Below, piece after piece: positions 9,479-20,042 of a stretch of 64,000 nt of DNA. The stretch comes from Prevotella sp. BV3P1 (GTDB lineage: Bacteria; Bacteroidota; Bacteroidia; Bacteroidales; Bacteroidaceae). The stretch spans positions 1 through 64,000 of the forward strand of contig NZ_AWXC01000011.1 in the NCBI RefSeq assembly GCF_000479005.1. Reading direction: 5' to 3'. Made by a program: the position numbers and the translations under genes. The notes beneath the pieces were generated by a model. It was not told the origin of the DNA. It saw only the letters and a list, made by a program, of their open reading frames with translations, and searched no databases. Position 1 is the first letter of the stretch; the number at the start of each line of letters is the position of its first letter.

Positions 9479-10327
9479 ATGAAACAAAACATATATTTGA
9501 TAGCCGACAGTGGCTCGACAAAAACAGACTGGGCGGTCATTGAAAACAATCAATTGGGAAAGGTCATCACCACAAAAGGGATGAATCCTGTCTTTCAATC
9601 GACCGACGAAATAATAGCTGAAATCACAGAAAATCTTCTGCCTCACCTGCCAACCAAACATTTTTCCAACATCTTCTTTTATGGAGCCGGCTGCATACCC
9701 GAAAAGGTTTCGGTGGTTGAAAATGCCCTACGACAGGTGCTCACGGTAGACGAAAAGGTTGAAGTAAACTCAGACCTCTTGGCTGCGGCCCGCGCTTTGT
9801 GTGGGAAAGAGCCCGGCATTGCCTGCATCTTGGGCACTGGGTCGAACTCATGTTTCTACGATGGTGCGCAAATAGCGTGGCAAGTGCCTGCCCTTGGCTT
9901 TATCCTTGGCGATGAAGGGAGTGGCGCCAACTTAGGTAAGCGGTTGGTGAGCGACCTCTTAAAAAACCAGTTGGATGACCAACTCAAAGCGGATTTTTTC
10001 GCACAGTTCAACACCAACATGGCCGACATTATAGAAAATGTTTACCGCAAACCATTTCCAAGTCGTTATTTGGCCAGCCTAAACGTATTCTTGGAGCAGC
10101 ATAAAACACACAAAGCCGTGCACGCGCTGCTGGTAAACGCTTTCTCTGATTTTATCCGCCGCAACGTCATGCAATACGATTACCATGAGTATCCCATGAA
10201 TTGCATTGGCACCATCGCCCTTGTCTATCAATCGGAACTCACCGAAGCCGCACAGGCATTGGGCGTGAAGATAGGAACCATCAGCAAAGCCCCCATGGAG
10301 GGACTGCTCAAATACCACACATTATAA
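9479..10327 (+). CDS. murK: MurNAc/GlcNAc kinase, BadF/BadG ATPase family (MurK-like)
   Basis: 282 aa cytoplasmic sugar kinase with the ASKHA fold. The phosphate-1 motif is DSGSTKTDWAV near residue 9, the phosphate-2/sugar region is ILGTGSNSCFYDG near residue 117, and GFILGDEGSGANLGKRL follows. It would phosphorylate MurNAc (and/or GlcNAc) at O6 after uptake. MurQ starts 17 bp downstream, so the likely pathway is MurNAc to MurNAc-6-P to GlcNAc-6-P, as known for Tannerella MurK-MurQ. Annotation as an N-acetylglucosamine kinase would also be reasonable; the MurQ neighbour tips the call. Confidence 0.85.
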   Translation: MKQNIYLIADSGSTKTDWAVIENNQLGKVITTKGMNPVFQSTDEIIAEITENLLPHLPTKHFSNIFFYGAGCIPEKVSVVENALRQVLTVDEKVEVNSDLLAAARALCGKEPGIACILGTGSNSCFYDGAQIAWQVPALGFILGDEGSGANLGKRLVSDLLKNQLDDQLKADFFAQFNTNMADIIENVYRKPFPSRYLASLNVFLEQHKTHKAVHALLVNAFSDFIRRNVMQYDYHEYPMNCIGTIALVYQSELTEAAQALGVKIGTISKAPMEGLLKYHTL

Positions 10328-10344
10328 AAATAGGAGGATATGTC

Positions 10345-11172
10345 ATGAGCTTTAAGAAGATAACCGAAGAAGCTTCGCTGTACAACGACTTGGAGCATAA
10401 GTCGGTAGAAGAACTTTTACAAGACATCAACACCGAAGATCAAAAGGTGGCGTTGGCCGTACAAAAAACCATTCCACAAATAGCCAAATTGGTGAAGCTG
10501 ATTGTGCCAAGAATGAAACAAGGCGGTCGCATTTTCTACATGGGAGCCGGAACCAGTGGCCGTTTAGGCGTGTTGGATGCTTCTGAACTGCCCCCTACCT
10601 TCGGCGTTTCAAAGACATTAGTCATCGGACTCATTGCTGGTGGCGACACGGCTTTGCGCAATGCGGTTGAAGCGGCAGAGGACGATGAGGAACATGGTTG
10701 GAACGAGCTGGCTGAGCATAACATCAACAGCAATGATACCGTGATTGGCATTGCCGCATCGGGTACGACGCCATACGTTGTGGGCGCACTGCGCGATGCA
10801 CGCGAACATGGTATTCTGACAGCCTGCATCACCAGCAATACTGATTCGCCAATGGCAGCCGAGTCGGACATAGCCATCGAAATGATTGTAGGACCGGAGT
10901 ATGTTACCGGTAGCTCGCGCATGAAATCGGGTACGGGACAAAAGATGATTCTCAACATGATTAGCACCGCCGTCATGATACAATTAGGACGAGTGAAGGG
11001 CAACAAGATGGTCAACATGCAGCTGACCAACCAAAAACTCGTAGACCGTGGCACGCGCATGCTGGTCGACATACTGGGGTTAGACTATGGCAAAGCCAAA
11101 AGTCTGCTGCTGCTTCACGGTTCTGTAGAAAAGGTGCTGCAAGAAACAAAACTACCCACGAAGGACAAATGA
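10345..11172 (+). CDS. murQ: N-acetylmuramic acid 6-phosphate etherase MurQ
   Basis: 275 aa. The start at ATG 10345 is set by a strong AGGAGG ribosome binding site at 10332-10337, which is unusual because most genes here lack one; the open frame extends further upstream without a better start. The SIS-domain motif FYMGAGTSGRLGVLDASELPP lies near residue 65 and a second MurQ motif, VTGSSRMKSGTGQK, near residue 180. MurQ cleaves the lactyl ether of MurNAc-6-P to give GlcNAc-6-P and D-lactate. Length is a little under the ~300 aa of the E. coli enzyme. It follows the MurK-like kinase by 17 bp. Confidence 0.95.
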   Translation: MSFKKITEEASLYNDLEHKSVEELLQDINTEDQKVALAVQKTIPQIAKLVKLIVPRMKQGGRIFYMGAGTSGRLGVLDASELPPTFGVSKTLVIGLIAGGDTALRNAVEAAEDDEEHGWNELAEHNINSNDTVIGIAASGTTPYVVGALRDAREHGILTACITSNTDSPMAAESDIAIEMIVGPEYVTGSSRMKSGTGQKMILNMISTAVMIQLGRVKGNKMVNMQLTNQKLVDRGTRMLVDILGLDYGKAKSLLLLHGSVEKVLQETKLPTKDK

Positions 11173-11203
11173 TGACCACCCTTAACTTAAAAACATATCA
11201 ACG

Positions 11204-13060
11204 ATGAAACGAATGAGCTTTCTGTTGCTCTTAATCGTGGGGATGCTTTCCTCCATCAGGGCCAACGATATCCCGGTAGTCTACCCCGAACAGGTAGGCA
11301 TGAACAGGCTGCGTCTGCAAAATGCTGACTGCGTTATCAACCAAGCCATCCGTGAGAAACAAATTCCCGGAGCAGTGTTAGCGGTGGTTAGACATGGCAA
11401 GATGGCCTATCTCAAGGCCTACGGCAACCGTCAGCTCATTCCGACGGTGGAACCCATGACCACAAACACGGTATTTGACTTGGCGTCGTGTACCAAACCA
11501 GTGGCTACAACGATGGCTACCATGCTCCTCATTGAACGGGGAATGTTGCGCACTGCGGATGCTGTCAAGATGTATCTGCCCCACTTTCAAAGTTGGAACA
11601 GCCAACAAAATGACACCACGACCATACGCATCAGTAACCTGCTGACGCATACATCAGGCCTGCCTGCCTACGCGCCCGTCAAACAATTGAGCAACGAGCG
11701 CGGCGCTGACAAGCAACAAGTGTTGGCACGTTACATCGACCAATGCCAGCGACAATACAAACCGGGAACGGACATACGGTATAGTTGTCTTAACTATATC
11801 ACCTTGCAACGCATCATTGAACACATTACCCATCAATCGTTAAGAGCCTTTTGTGCTGAAAATATCTTCATTCCGTTAGGTATGAGCCACACCGACTTCA
11901 TACCCTGCGCACAAGATAAAAAGGGAAATTGGACGAACACCGATGACCCACGATGGGACAAAAGTAACGATGCTGCCGCTTATCCCCTCGCTCCTACCGA
12001 GCAACAAGCCAACGGACAAGTGCTCAAAGGACAGGTTCACGACCCCTTGGCACGCGTCATGAACGCGGGGATATCGGGCAATGCCGGCTTGTTTTCTACA
12101 GCTTCCGACTTGGCTGTGCTTTGTGCCATGCTGCAAAACGGAGGTTCGTGGAACGGCAAACGCATCCTGTCACCCATCACCATCCAAGCCATGCGCACCA
12201 TTCCATCAAGCCTGAAAGACTTTGGACGCAGCTTAGGATGGGACGTGTCGTCGCCATACGCCTCGAACAAAGGCGATCTGTTGAGCAACGAAACCTACGG
12301 ACATACGGGATATACGGGTACTTCTATCGTGATAGATCCCGTGAACGACCTCTCCATCATCCTGCTTACCAACTGCGTACATCCGCATGACAAGGGCAAC
12401 ACCGTACGTTTGCGTGCCTTGGTGGCTAACGCCGTTGCAGCCAGCATCACCAATGAGGAACCTTTGTACCATGAGCATTACTACCAACGCATGCTGCAAT
12501 TTGAAAACGAACCTGCCATACAGACAAACAACATCGTGATGTTGGGAAACAGCATTACGGAGGGTGGTAAAGATTGGGCTGCCAAGTTGGGTAACAAAAA
12601 GGTCATCAACCGCGGCATCAGTGGCGATGTGGCCACAGGCATTTACGACCGGTTGCACACCATCTTGCCCGCACATCCTGCCAAGATATTCTTGATGGTT
12701 GGGGTAAACGACGTGAGCCATGACCTCAGCACCGACAGCATTGCACACATGATTATACGACTGACGGAACGCATTCGACGCGAATCGCCACAAACCAAGC
12801 TCTATCTGCAAAGCTTGCTTCCTATCCGCGAATCAACAGGCAGATGGAAACGACTGGTGGGTAAGACCGAACAAATACCCGAAATCAACGCGAGGTTGCA
12901 GGCATGGGCAAAGCAAAACCACGTTACTTACATCAATCTCTTCCCGCTATTCACTGAGCCAGGCACGCATATCATGCGCCAAGAACTAACCTACGATGGC
13001 TTACATCTGACAGAAAAGGGATATGAGGAATGGATTAAAGTGTTGAAAAAATATTTATAA
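11204..13060 (+). CDS. Serine beta-lactamase-family hydrolase fused to an SGNH/GDSL hydrolase
   Basis: 618 aa, with a signal peptide at residues 1 to ~20. Residues ~25-400 are a beta-lactamase/class C PBP-like domain: the SxxK motif is in FDLASCTKPVATTM, a YSCLNY tyrosine motif follows (Y-S-C rather than Y-A-N), and HTGYTGT stands in for the KTG box. Residues ~440-618 are an SGNH hydrolase with blocks MLGNSITEGG, VGVNDVSHDL and YDGLHLTEKGY. It lies 31 bp after murQ. An exported two-domain protein here suggests trimming of peptidoglycan peptides (DD-peptidase or esterase-like) plus de-O-acetylation of cell-wall sugars; both activities are inferences. Resistance to beta-lactams should not be assumed. 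Confidence 0.85.
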   Translation: MKRMSFLLLLIVGMLSSIRANDIPVVYPEQVGMNRLRLQNADCVINQAIREKQIPGAVLAVVRHGKMAYLKAYGNRQLIPTVEPMTTNTVFDLASCTKPVATTMATMLLIERGMLRTADAVKMYLPHFQSWNSQQNDTTTIRISNLLTHTSGLPAYAPVKQLSNERGADKQQVLARYIDQCQRQYKPGTDIRYSCLNYITLQRIIEHITHQSLRAFCAENIFIPLGMSHTDFIPCAQDKKGNWTNTDDPRWDKSNDAAAYPLAPTEQQANGQVLKGQVHDPLARVMNAGISGNAGLFSTASDLAVLCAMLQNGGSWNGKRILSPITIQAMRTIPSSLKDFGRSLGWDVSSPYASNKGDLLSNETYGHTGYTGTSIVIDPVNDLSIILLTNCVHPHDKGNTVRLRALVANAVAASITNEEPLYHEHYYQRMLQFENEPAIQTNNIVMLGNSITEGGKDWAAKLGNKKVINRGISGDVATGIYDRLHTILPAHPAKIFLMVGVNDVSHDLSTDSIAHMIIRLTERIRRESPQTKLYLQSLLPIRESTGRWKRLVGKTEQIPEINARLQAWAKQNHVTYINLFPLFTEPGTHIMRQELTYDGLHLTEKGYEEWIKVLKKYL

Positions 13061-13107
13061 ACCCCAAGTTAAATGTACGAGGGAGATAGATGTTTATTTA
13101 CCTCCTC

Positions 13108-13479
13108 TTATTTACGAATGCCATTGAACGAGAAGCCGCGTTGACAAGCATACGTCTTCTTCGTATCTATGGCTCCTTCTGACAGCATGAACAAGACTTG
13201 AGCCACCTTGAAAGTGGATCCGGGCGAATAAGATGTAGAAATGGCACGATTGACGCCATCGTCCAATTTGTCGTTACTAACCAGCGCAAGCACTCGCCCC
13301 GTAGCTGGCTCGATGGCCACAATACTGCCCTGCTTGTTTTGCAACAGGCGTTTCGCCAGGCGCTGTAGCGATTGGTCTATCGTCAGCTTTCCAACACTTG
13401 GACCCTCTTGGGAGTATCCTTGGAGGGGAAAAATAACCATGAAAAAAGCGAAAAGTATCTGGAAAACAGTTCGTATCAT
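13108..13479 (-). pseudogene. Truncated penicillin-binding protein transpeptidase (N-terminal part only)
   Basis: 123 aa on the minus strand. A signal peptide (FQILFAFFMVIFPLQGYSQ) is followed by the start of a transpeptidase domain: GSIVAIEPATGRVLALVS and YSPGSTFKVAQVLFML, where S-T-F-K is the SxxK active-site motif. The frame stops about 30 residues later, so the SxN and KTG motifs and most of the fold are missing, and no continuation is seen before the convergent gene end at 13060. A -7-like TATCTTTG lies at 13509-13516 on the minus strand, so it may still be transcribed. It is most likely a gene remnant; a functional secreted fragment cannot be excluded. Confidence 0.7.
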
Positions 13480-13650
13480 CGTTTAGTTCAACTCGTTGAA
13501 TTTTCAGGCAAAGATAACAAAAAATATCGACCGCCGCAGCATTTTTTCTTAAAATGCAAGAACGACTCCAAACCTTTCTCATCTGGCGAAAGCGGTACGA
13601 TTACGGCATCCGACCAGAGCGGAATTTTCATGACATTAAGGTACCTCATT

Positions 13651-13738
13651 AAAGTCATTGACTTTACGCCTCATAGTCAATGACTTTAACGTCTAAACTC
13701 CATGACTTTGGCGTGCAAACTCCATGAGTTTAAAAAGA
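13651..13738. repeat. 22-bp degenerate array B (4 units)
   Basis: Units of exactly 22 bp start at 13651, 13673, 13695 and 13717. Each begins A-rich and carries a dyad: AAAGTCATTGACTTT in unit 1 (perfect palindrome with odd centre), GTCAATGAC in unit 2, and CTCCATGAC and CTCCATGAG in units 3 and 4. It matches array A in unit 4 and array D in units 1-2. The remaining gap from 13480 to 14019 holds a -7 box at 13929 and otherwise nothing I recognise. Confidence 0.85.
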
Positions 13739-13928
13739 CTTCATAACACAATGACTATCAACACCTTATTTCATTGAACAATTACTCTAAAAAGAAGTAA
13801 TGACCATCAATCATCAGCAGTTGTATTTTTCGTGGCATAACAGGCTCGTTCTCAGTGCGGGCTCATGATGCACATGAATCATTTGCATTTTTTCAAGCTG
13901 TCGTGTTCTTTTCCAAAAAATAATATCG

Positions 13929-13936
13929 TACCTTTG
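13929..13936 (+). promoter_or_regulatory. Putative -7 promoter element (TACCTTTG)
   Basis: This is a perfect match to the Bacteroidetes -7 motif TAnnTTTG, 84 bp before the small ORF at 14020 and in the right orientation for it and the DUF4886 gene. No clear TTG lies at the -33 position. Confidence 0.5.
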
Positions 13937-14019
13937 TTTCTGTTAACGGATAGGCCACCATCATTTGCAGTCAATGCAGCCTGCGCTGCCTAACTAAACT
14001 CTAACTTAACAATAAACTC

Positions 14020-14148
14020 ATGAAAAGATCGGCTTTGCTCTCCATACTTCTTCCTTTCTTCACATACCAAGCTTGGGCCACTGAAGATGCATCCCTTCAA
14101 CAAGACCGAGAGTTAGCAAAAGTTACTATACCTGGACATTGCCAATAA
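14020..14148 (+). CDS. 42-aa secreted peptide or N-terminal gene remnant
   Basis: A short ORF of 42 codons begins ATG 14020 and ends TAA 14146-14148. Its product has a convincing signal peptide (KRSALLSILLPFFTYQAWA) followed by only ~22 polar residues ending IPGHCQ. It lies downstream of a -7 promoter box and 37 bp before the DUF4886 gene. I do not recognise the mature part. It may be the surviving 5' end of a larger secreted protein whose body was deleted, or a genuine small secreted peptide; the neighbouring truncated PBP makes decay the likelier reading. Confidence 0.45.
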   Translation: MKRSALLSILLPFFTYQAWATEDASLQQDRELAKVTIPGHCQ

Positions 14149-14185
14149 TAAAAGTGAAAAATCAAATATCTATCAAATTACAAAC

Positions 14186-15007
14186 ATGAAACATGCATTA
14201 TTAACATTACTTTTGCTGATTTCGGTAACGCTGTCAGCAAAGACCATTAGAGTGTTGGCCATAGGAAACAGTTTTTCCGAAGACGCCGTTGAACAGTATC
14301 TTTACGAACTTTGCGCCGAGAACGGTGACCAACTGATTATCGGAAATGCCTACCGAGGCGGACAAGGACTTGAATCGCACTGGAAAGTAGTGGTGAACCA
14401 AGAGCCGGCTTTCAGCTACAGGAAGATTGTAAAAGGCAAAAAGACAACATCTGAGAAGCGCACACTTACCTCCATCGTCATTGATGAAGAGTGGGATATC
14501 ATCACCTTTCAGCAAGTAAGTCAGGACGCTGGGCTGTATCGTACCTACGAACCTTTTCAAACAAACCTCATCCGATACGTCAAGGCGATTGCAACGAACA
14601 AGAATCCGCGTATAGGTTTTCACATGACGTGGGCTTATCCTCAATATTCAAAACACGGAGGATTCAAGAGCTATAACAATGACCAAATGACCATGTACAA
14701 TGCCATTCGGAATGCCGTTCGTCAAAACTTGGAGCATCATCCTGACATCCATTTCGTCATTCCTTCTGGTACGGCTGTGCAAAACGCTCGCGCCACCTAT
14801 CTTGGCGATCACCTCAACCGCGACGGTTTTCATTTGGATTTGGGCATAGGTCGCTACATCGCCGCATGTACATGGGCAGAAGCACTGACGGGAAAAAGCT
14901 GTGTAGGTAAGAAGTTCCGCCCCGCAAAAGTAACGGCCAAGGATGCATTGACGGCACAAAAAGCCGCTCATGCAGCTGTTAAAACCCCGTACAAGTTGGC
15001 AGAATAG
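14186..15007 (+). CDS. DUF4886 SGNH-like secreted hydrolase
   Basis: 273 aa. The signal peptide is LLTLLLLISVTLSA. The mature start IRVLAIGNSFSEDAVEQYL is the hallmark of DUF4886, a Bacteroidetes branch of the SGNH hydrolases, with GNSFS holding the catalytic serine. GNAYRGGQGLESHW, FQQVSQDAGLY and a late GDHLNRDGFHLDLGIGRY block (Asp and His of the triad) follow. Family members often sit in polysaccharide-use loci and probably deacylate glycans. Here it stands alone after the 42-aa ORF and before an ABC-F gene. A GC-rich hairpin at 15014-15038 follows the stop. Confidence 0.8.
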   Translation: MKHALLTLLLLISVTLSAKTIRVLAIGNSFSEDAVEQYLYELCAENGDQLIIGNAYRGGQGLESHWKVVVNQEPAFSYRKIVKGKKTTSEKRTLTSIVIDEEWDIITFQQVSQDAGLYRTYEPFQTNLIRYVKAIATNKNPRIGFHMTWAYPQYSKHGGFKSYNNDQMTMYNAIRNAVRQNLEHHPDIHFVIPSGTAVQNARATYLGDHLNRDGFHLDLGIGRYIAACTWAEALTGKSCVGKKFRPAKVTAKDALTAQKAAHAAVKTPYKLAE

Positions 15008-15066
15008 CAACGGCTGGCTGATGCAATTTATCAGCCAGTTGCACCAAAATTGTAGATAAAAATGAT

Positions 15067-15074
15067 TACCTTTG
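15067..15074 (+). promoter_or_regulatory. Putative -7 promoter element for the ABC-F gene
   Basis: TACCTTTG lies 32 bp before the ATG at 15107 and matches TAnnTTTG perfectly. Candidate TTG triplets upstream (15039 and 15050) are not at ideal spacing. Confidence 0.6.
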
Positions 15075-15088
15075 CACCCAAATAATAA

Positions 15089-16723
<1,635 letters not shown>

Positions 16724-16766
16724 GAAAGAACGGCGTACATTCTATCATATCATATAAAGACAGAAC

Positions 16767-16801
16767 AGCTTGACAAGTAATTGAAACTTGGCAAGCTTTT
16801 T
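16767..16801 (+). terminator. Intrinsic terminator after the ABC-F gene
   Basis: A 12-bp stem with one mismatch (arms 16767-16778 and 16786-16797, loop of 7) is followed by a T run. Its presence rules out the upstream in-frame start for grpE at 16781. Confidence 0.85.
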
Positions 16802-16831
16802 GCTATAACAAAAGAAGAAAAAGAAATAATT

Positions 16832-17446
16832 ATGAGGAAAATGAGCAATAAAAATAAATTTAAGCACCAAGCGAAAGAAGACATTCTCAAAAATCAAGAA
16901 GCTAACGTAGAAACACAAGCTACAGAAGACAGTGAAGCGAACGCCGAGGTATCGGAGGAACAGAAAGAAGTAGAAGCGGCAGAAGATACTACAGAAGATC
17001 CGCTTCAGAAGGTTGAGGCCGAGCTTGCAGAACTGAAAGACAAATATCTACGCACCGTCGCTGAGTTTGAGAATTACAAAAAACGCACGCAAAAAGAGAA
17101 GGCTGAACTGATTTTCAATGGTAGCGAGAAAACGGTTTCGGCCATTCTGCCCATCCTTGATGACATGGAAAGAGCTGTGGCCAATTCAGCCAACACAGAG
17201 GACATCCAGGCTTTGGAAGAGGGTTGGGAACTAATTTTCAAGAAACTTCAAACCACTTTAGAGGGCTTAGGCGTCAAGAAAATAGAAACAGAGGACAAAG
17301 ACTTTGATGTAGATTTTCATGAAGCCGTTGCCATGGTTCCTGGTGTGGAAGAAGACAAAAAAGGAAAAGTAGTTGACTGCGTACAAACAGGATACACCCT
17401 AAACGAAAAGGTTATCAGACATGCCAAAGTGGCTGTAGGCCAGTAA
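16832..17446 (+). CDS. grpE: Nucleotide exchange factor GrpE
   Basis: 204 aa from ATG 16832; ATG 16841 is an alternative. The frame extends upstream to 16781, but that lies inside the preceding terminator. The first ~60 residues are acidic and disordered. The coiled-coil core LAELKDKYLRTVAEFENYKKR and ILPILDDMERAV is classic GrpE, and the C-terminal beta-wing HEAVAMVPGVEEDKKGKVV...VIRHAKVAVGQ is complete. GrpE exchanges ADP on DnaK. It lies 44 bp before dnaJ and is co-directional, so it forms a chaperone pair; dnaK is not in the window. Confidence 0.95.
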   Translation: MRKMSNKNKFKHQAKEDILKNQEANVETQATEDSEANAEVSEEQKEVEAAEDTTEDPLQKVEAELAELKDKYLRTVAEFENYKKRTQKEKAELIFNGSEKTVSAILPILDDMERAVANSANTEDIQALEEGWELIFKKLQTTLEGLGVKKIETEDKDFDVDFHEAVAMVPGVEEDKKGKVVDCVQTGYTLNEKVIRHAKVAVGQ

Positions 17447-17490
17447 ACGAGGAACAGTGTATATAAGAGTGTATATATAGGATTAAATAA

Positions 17491-18657
17491 ATGGCAAAAC
17501 GTGATTACTATGAAGTGCTTGGCATTGACAAGAACGCTTCAGAAGACGAAATAAAGAAAGCTTACCGCAAACTGGCTATCAAATATCACCCCGACCGCAA
17601 TCCCGACAGCAAGGAAGCTGAAGAGAAATTCAAGGAAGCAGCCGAGGCCTATGACGTATTGCACGATCCGAAAAAGAGACAACAGTACGATCAGTTTGGC
17701 TTCAACGCTCCCGGTGCAGGAGGCTTTGGAGGATTCGGAGAAAGTGGCGGATTCTCCATGGACGACATATTCTCTATGTTCGGTGATGTATTTGGCGGGC
17801 ATGGAGGTTTTGGTGGATTCAGTGGATTTGGTGGCGAAGGCAGTAGGCAACGACCTCAATACAGAGGTTCTGACCTGCGGCTGAAAGTGAAACTCTCGCT
17901 ACAAGAAATCGCAACCGGAGTTACCAAAAAGTTCAAAGTAAAAAAGGATGTCACCTGTACGCACTGCCATGGTAGCGGTGCAGAGAATGGAAGTAAGTCA
18001 GAAACCTGTCCGACCTGCCACGGAAGTGGCGTTGTGGTCAAGACGGTAAGGACCATGCTGGGCATGATGCAAACACAAACAGAATGTCCAACCTGTCATG
18101 GTGAAGGCACCGTTATCAAGGACAAATGCCATCAGTGTCATGGTACCGGAGTAGTAAAAGGCGAGGAAATCGTTGAGATTAAAATACCGGCAGGCGTGGC
18201 AGAAGGCATGGTCGTGAACGTACCAGGCAAGGGTAACGCAGGCCAACGAAACGGTATCAGCGGGAATATCCAGGTGTACATCGAAGAAGAGGAAAACGAC
18301 ACCTTTATTCGTGATGGTCAGGACATCGTTTATAACCTGCTGCTTGACTTCCCAACTGCCGCCCTTGGCGGTGAGGTAGAGATACCCACACTGGAGGGAA
18401 CGCGCGTTAGAATCAAGATTGATGCTGGTACACAACCCGGAAAGACATTGCGCCTGAGAGGCAAAGGACTGCCTGCCGTTCAAGGTTACGGCAGCGGAAA
18501 AGGTGACTTGGTTGTCCACATCAGCGTTTTCGTACCAAAGACTTTGAGTCGTGACGAGAAGAATCTGCTGGAGAATTTGCGCAACAATGATAATTTCAAA
18601 GGCGACAACGTGACCAAACGGTCTATCTTCAAGAAGTTCAGAAATTATTTTGATTAA
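17491..18657 (+). CDS. dnaJ: Chaperone DnaJ
   Basis: 388 aa. The J domain at residues 1-70 has the HPD motif ([10 protein letters not shown]). A Gly/Phe-rich linker covers ~75-125. The four zinc-binding CxxCxGxG repeats are intact ([32 protein letters not shown]). The C-terminal substrate-binding domains complete a canonical type I DnaJ. It stimulates DnaK ATPase and delivers clients. A strong intrinsic terminator follows 10 bp after the stop. Confidence 0.97.
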   Translation: MAKRDYYEVLGIDKNASEDEIKKAYRKLAIKYHPDRNPDSKEAEEKFKEAAEAYDVLHDPKKRQQYDQFGFNAPGAGGFGGFGESGGFSMDDIFSMFGDVFGGHGGFGGFSGFGGEGSRQRPQYRGSDLRLKVKLSLQEIATGVTKKFKVKKDVTCTHCHGSGAENGSKSETCPTCHGSGVVVKTVRTMLGMMQTQTECPTCHGEGTVIKDKCHQCHGTGVVKGEEIVEIKIPAGVAEGMVVNVPGKGNAGQRNGISGNIQVYIEEEENDTFIRDGQDIVYNLLLDFPTAALGGEVEIPTLEGTRVRIKIDAGTQPGKTLRLRGKGLPAVQGYGSGKGDLVVHISVFVPKTLSRDEKNLLENLRNNDNFKGDNVTKRSIFKKFRNYFD

Positions 18658-18666
18658 GTTAAACTC

Positions 18667-18699
18667 GCAGTTGATGACTATCATCAACTGCATTTTTTT
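18667..18699 (+). terminator. Intrinsic terminator after dnaJ
   Basis: A perfect 11-bp stem (18667-18677 with 18681-18691) has a 3-nt loop and is followed by seven T residues. Confidence 0.95.
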
Positions 18700-18707
18700 C
18701 GTTTAAG

Positions 18708-20003
18708 ATGACATACGAAGAAACGATTGATTACCTTTTTCACGCAACTCCAGTGTTTGAAAATGTGGGTGCTTCGGCCTACAAAGAAGGATTAACCAAC
18801 ACCTTGGCACTGGATGAGCATTTTAATCATCCACACAGACAATATAAGAACATACATATAGCAGGCACCAATGGCAAGGGGTCATGCTCGCATACATTAG
18901 CTTCGATTCTGCAAGCAGAAGGATATAAAGTAGGACTTTACACCTCTCCTCACCTCATTGATTTCAGGGAACGCATACGCGTCAACGGCAAATGCATCGA
19001 CCAAGAACGCATCATCAGATTTGTAGAAGAAGAAAGAAGTTTCTTTGAACCCCTTCATCCCTCATTCTTTGAACTGACGACAGCACTGGCATTTACATAT
19101 TTTGCAGAGCAGAAAATCGACGTTGCGGTTATAGAAGTGGGACTGGGAGGTAGGCTCGATTGTACCAATATCATCACCCCTATCCTATCCATCATTACCA
19201 ACATCAGTCTGGATCACACCCAGTTTCTGGGTAACACACTGCCATTAATCGCCAAAGAAAAAGCCGGTATCATCAAAAACCGCATTCCTGTGGTGGTGGG
19301 TGAGACAACAGCAGAAACAAAAATGGTGTTTGAAGATGTTGCAAACCAACATGAAGCTCCCCTTATTTTCGCCGAAGATAACAATGAAATCATCACCTCT
19401 AAATATGATAATGCGTTGCAAGAAAGAGTCTATAAAGCTCAATCGTTTGGACAAATTCATGGCGACTTGATGGGAAATTATCAAGACAAAAACGCCAACA
19501 CCGTCTTGAATGCAGTTAAAGTGCTGAAGAACAACAACCTTATCAAGTTGTCTGACAACAGTGTACGCCAAGGCTTCAAACAGGTTTCGACAACCACCGG
19601 ACTGCTGGGAAGATGGCAATGCATTCAAAAGTCGCCGGCAACATATTGTGACACAGGACACAATGTTGGCGGTTGGACTTACCTAAGCCAACAATTGGCG
19701 CAACAAGATTGTGCGCAAATGAGAATTGTATTCGGCATGGTGAACGATAAAGACCTGTCGACAATCATGAAAATGTTGCCCAAGAATGCACAATATTATT
19801 GGACACAACCTTCATGCCAACGCGCTTTTCCTGTTGAAAAAGTTGCACAACTGGGTCGTGAAAACCATCTCCATGGAAAAGCGTTCCCAACCGTGAGGGA
19901 AGCATACCAAGCAGCCATGGATGACGCAGATGCGCAAGATTTCATTTTCATCGGTGGAAGTAGTTATGTGGTAGCCGATTTATTGACCTTTCTCAAACGA
20001 TGA
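18708..20003 (+). CDS. folC: Bifunctional folylpolyglutamate/dihydrofolate synthase FolC
   Basis: 431 aa, normal length. The P-loop is IAGTNGKGSCSHTLASIL near residue 50, followed by the folate-site YTSPHLIDFRERI and the Mur-ligase-type segments VIEVGLGGRLDCTNII and TNISLDHTQFLG. The C-terminal domain has CDTGHNVGGW. It adds glutamate to dihydropteroate and to tetrahydrofolates in the cytoplasm. It begins just after the dnaJ terminator, and no strong -7 box is visible in the 8-bp gap, so some read-through or a promoter inside dnaJ is likely. Confidence 0.95.
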   Translation: MTYEETIDYLFHATPVFENVGASAYKEGLTNTLALDEHFNHPHRQYKNIHIAGTNGKGSCSHTLASILQAEGYKVGLYTSPHLIDFRERIRVNGKCIDQERIIRFVEEERSFFEPLHPSFFELTTALAFTYFAEQKIDVAVIEVGLGGRLDCTNIITPILSIITNISLDHTQFLGNTLPLIAKEKAGIIKNRIPVVVGETTAETKMVFEDVANQHEAPLIFAEDNNEIITSKYDNALQERVYKAQSFGQIHGDLMGNYQDKNANTVLNAVKVLKNNNLIKLSDNSVRQGFKQVSTTTGLLGRWQCIQKSPATYCDTGHNVGGWTYLSQQLAQQDCAQMRIVFGMVNDKDLSTIMKMLPKNAQYYWTQPSCQRAFPVEKVAQLGRENHLHGKAFPTVREAYQAAMDDADAQDFIFIGGSSYVVADLLTFLKR

Positions 20004-20042
20004 CACTTTAATAGATTTTAACACCAAAAGTCAATGTTTTTT

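Noticed and set aside
11204-12400. Antibiotic-resistance beta-lactamase
   Set aside because: The SxxK/YxC/HTG pattern and the SGNH fusion in a cell-wall salvage operon fit a peptidase/esterase better than a resistance enzyme.
12233-12811. 192-aa antisense ORF inside the hydrolase fusion gene
   Set aside because: It overlaps conserved beta-lactamase and SGNH motifs on the other strand; no promoter or domain.
16781-16831. Upstream extension of grpE
   Set aside because: It lies in the loop and 3' arm of the ABC-F terminator and adds no GrpE-like residues.
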